The position numbers and the translations under genes were made by a program. A stretch of DNA of 10,656 nucleotides from DHVE2 group archaeon (GTDB lineage: Archaea > Thermoplasmatota > Thermoplasmata > Thermoplasmatales > Aciduliprofundaceae): contig WAOY01000101.1 in assembly GCA_015520985.1 (NCBI GenBank), positions 1 through 10,656 on the forward strand, in the 5' to 3' direction. The notes beneath the pieces are model-generated. The model made no database searches and was not told where the DNA came from. It saw only the letters and a program-made list of their open reading frames with translations. Positions 1 through 7,000 of the stretch are shown in pieces (the first letter of the stretch is position 1; every line of letters starts with the position of its first letter).

Positions 1-435
1 CTCCACGGGGAAGGGAATATCGAAGTACGAGCCGCCGAGGATGTGCCTCTCAAAGTGTATCTTCACCGAGATGTCCTGGGAGCCAACGAGCCCTGTTTCG
101 TTGTAAAGGTCCACGGCTAGGTGAATGTACCACACCTCCTTCAGCGATGCCCTGGGTGCAGTGAAGGTCACGGTGACCTTCCTCGCCTCGTGGGGCTTGA
201 TTATCCCGCTCTCGGGGTCGCTGGACACCTTCCAGTCGGTCAAGTGGGGGATGGATACATAAAAGAACAGGGTCTCGTTCCTCTCGTTGAACACGGCGAA
301 GTGTATGGAGAAACTCTTGCCCCCGCTCACGTACTCCTCAAAACTATCGGGGGACACCTGCGCCGCCGTACTCCCGGCTAAAACGGAGGAAAGGAGCAGG
401 ATAAGAAGCATGACAGAGGGGATCTTCCAGTTCAT
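1..435 (-). CDS. Secreted protein with Ig-like fold, N-terminal part (3' end outside window)
   Basis: This frame opens with ATG at 435 and stays open for 145 codons to the window edge, so the C-terminus is missing. Residues 1-25 form a Sec-type signal peptide: a short polar start with one Lys, then a hydrophobic Val/Met/Leu/Ile run, then a small-residue Ala-Gly-Ser-Thr-Ala-Ala stretch suited to signal peptidase I. No lipobox Cys is present, so it is not an obvious lipoprotein. Residues 30-145 alternate hydrophobic and polar positions and contain phrases such as 'KPHEARKVTVTFTAP', typical of Ig-like or CARDB/NEW3-type beta-sandwich domains of archaeal surface proteins. The function is unknown. 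It lies 36 bases after the pyrophosphatase stop, with its own TATA box about 28 bases before the ATG, so the mRNA is probably leaderless or nearly so. A GGTGG directly abuts the ATG, too close for a normal Shine-Dalgarno site. The call is confident for secretion and weak for the fold. Confidence 0.75.
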   Translation of the reverse strand, partial: MNWKIPSVMLLILLLSSVLAGSTAAQVSPDSFEEYVSGGKSFSIHFAVFNERNETLFFYVSIPHLTDWKVSSDPESGIIKPHEARKVTVTFTAPRASLKEVWYIHLAVDLYNETGLVGSQDISVKIHFERHILGGSYFDIPFPVE

Positions 436-458
436 CCACCACGAGAAAAGGGGAGAAA

Positions 459-468
459 GTATAAAAAG
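459..468 (-). promoter_or_regulatory. TATA box of the secreted-protein gene
   Basis: On the minus strand this reads CTTTTTATAC, a good archaeal TATA element. Its centre is about 28 bases before the ATG at 435, which places the expected transcription start at or within a few bases of the ATG. This implies a leaderless transcript. The T-run may also help end transcription of the pyrophosphatase gene, whose stop codon is only a few bases upstream. Confidence 0.55.
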
Positions 469-471
469 ATA

Positions 472-2514
472 TCACAGCACGAAGAAAGAGGCGAATATCA
501 GGGACACGATGCTCATCAGCTTGATGAGTATGTTCAGCGATGGCCCCGCCGTGTCCTTCAAAGGATCGCCCACGGTGTCGCCCACAACCGCTGCCTTGTG
601 AGCATCGCTTCCCTTGCCTCCGAAGTTGCCCTTCTCTATGTACTTCTTGGCGTTGTCCCACGCACCTCCGGCGTTGGCCATGTAAATAGCGAGGAGGAAC
701 CCGGAGGCGATGGAGCCCGCAAGCAGGCCGCCAACTGCCTTGGCACCCATGCCTGGGATGACGCCCACGACGATGGGCACAACAATGGCGAGGAGCGTGG
801 GGAGGATCATCTTCTTTATCGCAGCCTCGGTGGATATGGCGATGCATCTGTTGTAATCAGGCTTCGCCTTGCCCTCAAGTATTCCCTTTATTTCCCTGAA
901 CTGCCTGCGCACCTCGTTCACCATGTCCTCGGCGGCCTTGCCCACCGCCTTGAGGGCGAGGGCGGAGAAGAGGAAGGGCATTAAAGCTCCGATGAATATG
1001 CCCACGGTGACCGCCGGATCGGATATGTCCATGCTTATCCCTGCGGGGAAGCTGTTGGTGTACGTTGCGAATAGCGCAAGGGCGGTGAGAGCCGCGGAAC
1101 CTATGGCGAATCCCTTACCAATGGCCGCGGTTGTGTTCCCTATGGCGTCCAACCCCTCGGCCCTCTCGCGGACCTCCTTGCCCAGGTGGGCCATCTCCGC
1201 TATTCCTGCGGCGTTGTCCGCGACGGGCCCGTAGGTGTCCATGCTGAGTGTCATACCGAGAGTACTGAGCATCCCCACAGCTGCTATGGCTATGCCGTAG
1301 AGGTCCGCGAGGTAGTAGGCGATGAGTATCGCAAAGCCCACGGTCACAATGGGCACGACGGTGCTCAGCATGCCAACGGCCATGCCCGTGATGAGATTGG
1401 TCGCCGCCCCCGTGGTACTCGCCTGGGCTATCTCCTGGGTCGGCTTGTACTTATCGGACGTATAGTACTCCGTGGCGAACCCGATCACTATGCCCGCCAG
1501 CAGACCGGATATGAGTGCGATGAAAACGTAGTACCACGGCACAGTCCGGTCGAAGATAGGGAAACCGGATGGCCCGAGGTAGTATATGATTACTCCAGAG
1601 AGGATAACCATCACCACGGCGCTAACTATGACGCCCATGTTCATGGCCTTGGAGGGGTCCTCGTTTCTCAGCCCGACGACGGTGAAAATCCCGATTATGG
1701 AGGACACGATGCCTATTCCCGCTATGAGGAGCGGGAGGAGCACTATATCACCGGCCACTGCGGCGAACATCACGCCGATGGCTATGGTCGCAATTATGGA
1801 GTCCACGTAACTCTCAAAGAGATCCGCCCCCATACCCGCGGTGTCACCTACGTTGTCCCCCACATTGTCCGCGATGACCGCGGGGTTGCGGGGATCGTCC
1901 TCGGGTATACCGGCTTCGACCTTACCTACGAGGTCCGCTCCAACGTCGGCGGCCTTGGTGTAAATACCGCCGCCAACCCTGGCGAAGAGGGCTATGGAGC
2001 TCGCCCCGAACCCGAAACCGAAGAGTATGTTGGAGAGCTCGGCGGCGTTCACAATATTCCTGAACACGAGATACACGACGCTCACGCCGGTCAGGCCGAG
2101 ACCGACGACAGTCAGGCCCATAACGGCGCCGGATGAGAATGCCACCTTGAGACCGGAGTGGGTGTCCTTCTCCACCGCCTTGGCGGTTCGCACATTTGCC
2201 AGGGTCGCTATCCTCATCCCCACGTTACCCGCCAGGGCGGAGAGGATCGCACCGAACACGAAGGCGATCCAGGTGTACCCGCTGATCCCCTGGCTGAAAA
2301 GCGAGCCTACGTACAGAAGTATCGCCACAACCACTATGTACACGCTCAGGTACTTGTACTCCTCGTTGAGGAAGGTCATCGCTCCGTGCCTGATGTACCC
2401 TGCAATTTCCACCATGAGTCCCTCTCCCTGGTCCCGGCGCTTTACGTACATTGCGAAGGCGAAGGCCGTGAGCAGGGAGAGCAGTCCTATAGCAACCACG
2501 ATGTACTCCCACAT
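472..2514 (-). CDS. hppA: Membrane-bound K+-dependent pyrophosphatase, ion-pumping (Na+-type glutamate position)
   Basis: The protein hydrolyses pyrophosphate and uses the energy to pump Na+ and/or H+ across the membrane. It has 680 residues and many hydrophobic segments, as expected for the roughly 16-helix M-PPase family. Hallmarks (numbered from the ATG at 2514): GGGIYTK at 181-187, the Mg-PPi binding stretch DNVGDNVGDTAG at 216-227, DTYGPVADNAAG at 426-437, and GDTVGDPLKDTAG at 645-657. GNTTA (459-463) has Ala where K+-independent enzymes have Lys, so K+ dependence is inferred. The helix-6 gating acid is Glu234 (in FESYVD), the position used by the Thermotoga Na+ pump; plant H+ pumps carry it four residues later, where this protein has Asp238. 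Start choice: GGGTGAT at 2519-2525 is well placed for the ATG at 2514, whereas an in-frame GTG at 2523 falls inside that site. A TATA box lies at 2551-2558. It appears monocistronic. Confidence 0.95.
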   Translation of the reverse strand: MWEYIVVAIGLLSLLTAFAFAMYVKRRDQGEGLMVEIAGYIRHGAMTFLNEEYKYLSVYIVVVAILLYVGSLFSQGISGYTWIAFVFGAILSALAGNVGMRIATLANVRTAKAVEKDTHSGLKVAFSSGAVMGLTVVGLGLTGVSVVYLVFRNIVNAAELSNILFGFGFGASSIALFARVGGGIYTKAADVGADLVGKVEAGIPEDDPRNPAVIADNVGDNVGDTAGMGADLFESYVDSIIATIAIGVMFAAVAGDIVLLPLLIAGIGIVSSIIGIFTVVGLRNEDPSKAMNMGVIVSAVVMVILSGVIIYYLGPSGFPIFDRTVPWYYVFIALISGLLAGIVIGFATEYYTSDKYKPTQEIAQASTTGAATNLITGMAVGMLSTVVPIVTVGFAILIAYYLADLYGIAIAAVGMLSTLGMTLSMDTYGPVADNAAGIAEMAHLGKEVRERAEGLDAIGNTTAAIGKGFAIGSAALTALALFATYTNSFPAGISMDISDPAVTVGIFIGALMPFLFSALALKAVGKAAEDMVNEVRRQFREIKGILEGKAKPDYNRCIAISTEAAIKKMILPTLLAIVVPIVVGVIPGMGAKAVGGLLAGSIASGFLLAIYMANAGGAWDNAKKYIEKGNFGGKGSDAHKAAVVGDTVGDPLKDTAGPSLNILIKLMSIVSLIFASFFVL

Positions 2515-2518
2515 CTCT

Positions 2519-2525
2519 ATCACCC
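2519..2525 (-). promoter_or_regulatory. Shine-Dalgarno site of hppA that decides the start
   Basis: The minus strand reads GGGTGAT, complementary to the archaeal 16S rRNA 3' end, four bases before the ATG at 2514. It overlaps the alternative GTG start at 2523 and therefore argues against that start. Confidence 0.6.
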
Positions 2526-2536
2526 TTTTTAAAGGG
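2523..2536. repeat. Perfect 6-bp inverted repeat at the hppA transcription start region
   Basis: The sequence CCCTTT-TT-AAAGGG forms a perfect dyad with a two-base centre. It sits between the hppA TATA box and the ATG, near the expected transcription start (about 2528), and one arm runs into the Shine-Dalgarno site. It could be an operator. The predicted transcript would contain only part of it, so an RNA hairpin is less likely. Function is not shown. Confidence 0.4.
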
Positions 2537-2550
2537 GATACGCCAATCTA

Positions 2551-2558
2551 TTATAAAG
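2551..2558 (-). promoter_or_regulatory. TATA box of hppA
   Basis: The minus strand reads CTTTATAA. Its centre is about 40 bases before the chosen ATG at 2514, giving an expected leader of about 14 bases that contains the GGGTGAT ribosome-binding site. It lies immediately after the arcS stop codon (TAA at 2560-2562), which suggests hppA is transcribed separately from the genes upstream. Confidence 0.55.
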
Positions 2559-2559
2559 A

Positions 2560-4041
2560 TTACTGATTCCTGCCACGAATTTTGATCGCCTTGCCCCGGG
2601 TCTGTGTACGCATGTCGTAAGCGCTCATCCTCGCGGTGCCCCAGGCGCGCAGTTCCCCATCATGGGCGACGGCGACCTCATCACCCACCCTTATCTCAGG
2701 CGTGGCGTCAACTACACCCACGGAAAAAACATCGCCCTCGGGCACGAAGTCCTCTATCTCCACTGTGTAAACCCCTTCCTCCAGCAATATATTCGAGGAC
2801 CTTCGCGTGAGGGTGAGCATGCCACGGTGCACGTCAAAGCCGAAGAGTCGCGCATCGCCTGCAAGGATGTCCACCTTCGGAAAGCGCCCGCGAATACGCG
2901 TGGAGGAGAAATCGAAATCCACGCCGAACTGGAACCTGGCTAAGGAGTGGAGTGAGTCGCGCAGGACCTCGTAGTTCCCGACGCGGTAATTGATCTTCCT
3001 GGTCTCATCCGCCAGGGTTTGATAATCGCGGCCCCAGATCATCCGGGCATCGTGGGATTCAAGGATATCTTCTAGGAACCTCATGCTCTCGGGGAGGAAG
3101 GACACGATGCCTTCGTACTCGAATTTCTCCAGGTACCAGGACAGGAGGGATCGGAGCATCTCCTTCTCATCTCCGTACCACCTGCCCACCACGGGGACAT
3201 CGTAGTTGGCCGCCGGGTAAAACCTCTCGAGTTCCCGGGGCACGATGCCCAGCGGCGAGGTGAGGATGACCTCGTGCATGGTGGCCTTTATGAACCTGCG
3301 CATGAACTTATGGCTCTTGGACTCGGAGTACGGCTTCCTGGCGGAGCAGGGCATGAGGAGGAGGTACCTCGCAAATTTCGGCTTACGGTACCTCTCCTTC
3401 AACCTCCTTATCCACCGCTGCACATCCGGTCTGTACAGGGACTGCACCGTCACGGCGTTGAGGGAATCCATGTGCACCGGGTAGAACTGCTCAACAGCAT
3501 CGTAGTACTCGAAGTCAAGATGCCTGAGTATTTCCTGGCTCTTGTTGTCCGGTATTCCCTCGACGAATTCCCTCAAACGATCCTCATGGAATGCCCTTAC
3601 CGTCATCTCGAATATCCTGCCGGCGCTGTAGCCGCAGTTCTCCGAGGGACCCCACAGTTCGTGGCACTGCATCTTTGAGAGGCAGTCGTCGAAGATATCG
3701 TACCCGAGGTAGAAGAGCACTGGTATGAGATTCTCGGGAACTCCTGGGGCGTAGAAAATCGCGCCGTAGCCGTACTTCTCCCTGATGCGCATCGTATACC
3801 TGACGAACTCCCCCGCGTCGCGGAGTAGGGAAGGAACGTTCGGTATGAGGTAAAAACCTTCTTCGATCTCTATCTCCTCCTGCCTCACGCTGGGGGGATA
3901 GAGAACCCCGCGCTTGACCTCCCTCCCCAGAATCCTTATCGTTCCATCCTCCCAGGAAACGTCCGTGCCGCATCTCAAAAGCATGGGCGTGTCGATATCT
4001 CCGCGAACCTCCTTTGCCAGGGAAAATCTCTTGGTGAGCAT
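2560..4041 (-). CDS. arcS: Archaeosine synthase ArcS (tRNA-guanine transglycosylase-like, PUA domain)
   Basis: ArcS acts on the preQ0 base at position 15 in the D-loop of archaeal tRNA, on the route to archaeosine. In studied species it adds lysine to preQ0 and a radical SAM partner completes the change; that partner is not in this window. The protein has 493 residues from the ATG at 4041. The N-terminal half is a reduced TGT-like region: 'GYDIFDD' resembles the 'DLFDS' segment of TGT, but the TGT zinc-binding cysteine cluster is not seen. The core has the family signature PCSARKPYSESKSHK at 231-245, followed by TSPLG (261-265) and a Tyr-Pro-Ala-Ala-Asn-Tyr-Asp segment. Residues about 382-493 form a PUA RNA-binding domain with 'GDEV', 'GTARMS' and 'GKAIKIRG' phrases. 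The giant gene's stop and this ATG read TGA-T-ATG, so translation is probably coupled. An in-frame TTG at 4050 is a weaker start. No strong ribosome-binding site is visible. Confidence 0.92.
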   Translation of the reverse strand: MLTKRFSLAKEVRGDIDTPMLLRCGTDVSWEDGTIRILGREVKRGVLYPPSVRQEEIEIEEGFYLIPNVPSLLRDAGEFVRYTMRIREKYGYGAIFYAPGVPENLIPVLFYLGYDIFDDCLSKMQCHELWGPSENCGYSAGRIFEMTVRAFHEDRLREFVEGIPDNKSQEILRHLDFEYYDAVEQFYPVHMDSLNAVTVQSLYRPDVQRWIRRLKERYRKPKFARYLLLMPCSARKPYSESKSHKFMRRFIKATMHEVILTSPLGIVPRELERFYPAANYDVPVVGRWYGDEKEMLRSLLSWYLEKFEYEGIVSFLPESMRFLEDILESHDARMIWGRDYQTLADETRKINYRVGNYEVLRDSLHSLARFQFGVDFDFSSTRIRGRFPKVDILAGDARLFGFDVHRGMLTLTRRSSNILLEEGVYTVEIEDFVPEGDVFSVGVVDATPEIRVGDEVAVAHDGELRAWGTARMSAYDMRTQTRGKAIKIRGRNQ

Positions 4042-4042
4042 A

Positions 4043-7000
4043 TCAATCAAACTTGAACTCCTGTCCGCATACCTTGCACTTCTTTATCCTCTTCGCGCAC
4101 GGAACGTGATAGACGGCGCCGCAGTTGTCGCAGACCACCACATCTAGATTCATGGCGGGCAGTATAGTGCCGCGGCAGAAGGAGCACTTGACCTTCTCCT
4201 TGGCCTTCTCTATGTGGAAGCCCTTCTTCTCCTCTTTCTCCTCAGCCGCCTTGGGCGCCTCTTCCGCCGGTGCTTCCTTCAAGGCTTCCTTCGGAACTTC
4301 AATCTCACGGGTCACGGTGTACTCCTTGCCGTCGAAGCGGTAGTACGTCGCGGTGACGGTTACCCTGTCTCCCTTGCCCTCCTCCAGGTACACATCCAGT
4401 TCCTCGCGGGCGCCCTTTTCCACCTTCAGTAGCTCCACCGGCGATGGAGCGCGGTAAGCTCCCCGTATTTCGATTCTCACGTTCTGCGCCTCCACATCCC
4501 CGGTGTTCTCCACCGTTATCTTCGCTGCCCGCTTTCCGTCGGTGCTCTCACCCAGTTCTATTCCAATATCCAGCTTGGGCTCCAGGGAGTCTATCATTAT
4601 GTTAAGCTTGGACTTGAGGTCCTCCAGGTCAAGCTTAGCGCGCTCCATGTCCATCGGGGCCCTCTCCTCTATCTCCTTGAGCTTCGTTATGAGATCACCC
4701 ACCTTTAGCCCAAGGGAGAGGGCGAAGCGCAGGCGGTCCTTTACCTCCTCCACCTTCTTACCGAACTCCTCCATGAAGACCTTGTACCTCGCTATGAAAT
4801 CGTTGGCCTCCCCATATATACGTATGGCCTCCGCGTAATTGCCGACGGAGCGCATCTTCTCTATCCTCTCCACAAAGTCCTTCGCCACCTCCTCGCTGTA
4901 CTCCCCCACGCGCTTGCGCACCTTCTCCTCAAGGCTCTTCACGTACTCATCAAGGTAGCGGTTGAAGTTCTCCTCCACCTCCTGCAGCATGCGGAATATC
5001 TCGCCGTAGTCCTTCTCCTCCATCATCGACAGAATTTCGTAGAGTTTGGAGTGGTACTCGTCCATGTTCACGCCGAACTTCTCGTACTTGTCCAGCTGAG
5101 CCTTCAGGTCGTCTATCTTCTTCTTGATGAGCACGGGCATGTGGTCCTCCATCTTCTCGTTCAGCATGGAGGCGTACTCGAAGAACTTGGTGTAGTCCTT
5201 CGCCCTGAGCTCGCGGAGCTTCATGTCCTCCTTCTCCAGATCCACGCCGATGTCCACGTTCATCTCCTTGAATAGGCGCTTCTTCTCCTGCCACTCCTTC
5301 ATAACCCTGTCGCTCAACTCGGCAAGTTTCTTGTTCAGATCCTTCTTCATCTCGCTTAACTTGACCTTGATCCTCTCGTAATCACCCTCCTCGAAGAGGC
5401 GATCCATCTCGCGCATATCATCCTTGAAATCATCCTCCAGGCCGAGCCTCTTGATCAGAGTCACCATCTTGCTGTAGGCGCTCTTGTACTTATTCACCGC
5501 ATCTATCATAAGCAGTTTAGCCTCGGTGTAGCACTGGTCCACGAGCTTGAGGGATTGCTGGTAGTTGTGGTTCTTGAACTCCTCCTTCGCCTGGTTGAAG
5601 AGGCGGAGCACGTCCTTAACGTCCATTCCGAGGCGGTGCGCCTTCATCACCATCTCGCGGATCTCCTTGTTCTTCTCCTTGATGTAGTTGATGATCCTCT
5701 CAATCTCGCTGAGGCGGTCGCTCACCCTCATTGACCTCTCTATTGACTTCTCGTAGAGGCCCTTTAGGAAGAGTTTCTTCGCGTACTCGTACTCCTTCAC
5801 CACGTCCTCCGGGAGGATCTTCTGCATAGCCTTTATCTTGACCTCCAGGCGCTTGAGGATGCCGTAGGCGGTGTTCTTCTGAATCTCGTACTTCTCAATC
5901 TCGCCCACCGCGGCCATGGCCTTGTTTAGCGCCTCCACATAATTCTTCTCTTTGAGCTGCGCCTTGGCCCTGTTGAGTATGTTCTCCGGGGCGGTCACGT
6001 CCTCGCCGCGGCGGCGCATGGCATCGAGCTCCTTTTCCACCTTCATTATAACAGATCGAACCTTCTTGTTGAGGGCAGTCTCTATCTCCTTTATTATCCT
6101 CTTAGCCTCGGCCTCAGCCTTCTTGGTGTTTCCGATGTTCTGCAGGTCGTTGAGGGCCTTCTTGTAGGGCGTTATGTCTATACCAAGGGAAACGGCCATG
6201 TCCAGGTACTTCTTGATGTTGTTCCTTATCTCCATCAGCTTCTCGTTCTTCTCGTATATCGCGGCGATCTGTGATTCCAGCTTCTTAAGGATGTAAAGCG
6301 CGTCCAGATACTTCCTCTTTATGAAGAGGTCCTTCGCGTTCTCCAGGTCCTCGAGATTTATGCTGAGCTCGTATCCCTTCGCCTTGGCGTCGTATATGTC
6401 AGTCTCTATCTTCCCTATGTAATCCGTGAGGATGGTCTCCACGTGATCCCTGAGTTCGGCGAGGACCTTCTCCCCAAGTTCTGGGAGCCCCTCGAACTTC
6501 ATGTCCTCGTACCTGCTGTAGAACTCCCGGGTCTTCTTCTTGAACTCGTTGCTCAGCCCGAGCTCCTTCATCACCTTTCCAACCGCGTCCAGTTCCCTGC
6601 GGAGGTGCTCCACCCGTGCCTTGTTCTCCATCTCATCCGCCTTCTTGGAGCACTCCTCCGCAAGCTTTTCAGCCTCTTCGAACTCGTTGGCCTCGAACTT
6701 CCTCTTCGCCCTCACCAGGAGCTTGGCAACCTCGGAGACATCGGCTCCCATGTCCTTCAGCTTGGCCACCTTCTTAGCAGCGTTCACCAGCTGGGAATAC
6801 GCCTTCTCGGCCCGGTCCCTGAGGTCCTTAGCGAGCTCCCGGGCCTCGAGGGAGTACTTTATTGCACTCCTGTAGTCCTCCTTCTCAATGCTCTCCTTCG
6901 CCTTCTTGAGAAGGGCCATGAGGCCCTGCTTGCCTATGTCCACGCCTATCCTCTTGGCTGCCGCAGTTATGATCTTGGCGGAATCGAACACGTCCTTCGA

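Noticed and set aside
344..847. Minus-strand frame of 167 codons overlapping the hppA 3' end
   Set aside because: It runs in another frame across the conserved C-terminus of hppA and gives a His/Arg/Gly-rich product, as expected from frame-shifted reading.
1186..2136. Open frame of 316 codons on the plus strand opposite hppA
   Set aside because: It is antisense to a conserved membrane pyrophosphatase whose every motif is intact. Its His/Gly/Asp-rich product resembles no protein family.
4042..4050. TTG at 4050 as the arcS start
   Set aside because: It adds only three residues, lacks a close ribosome-binding site, and the ATG at 4041 sits in a typical stop-start coupling position.
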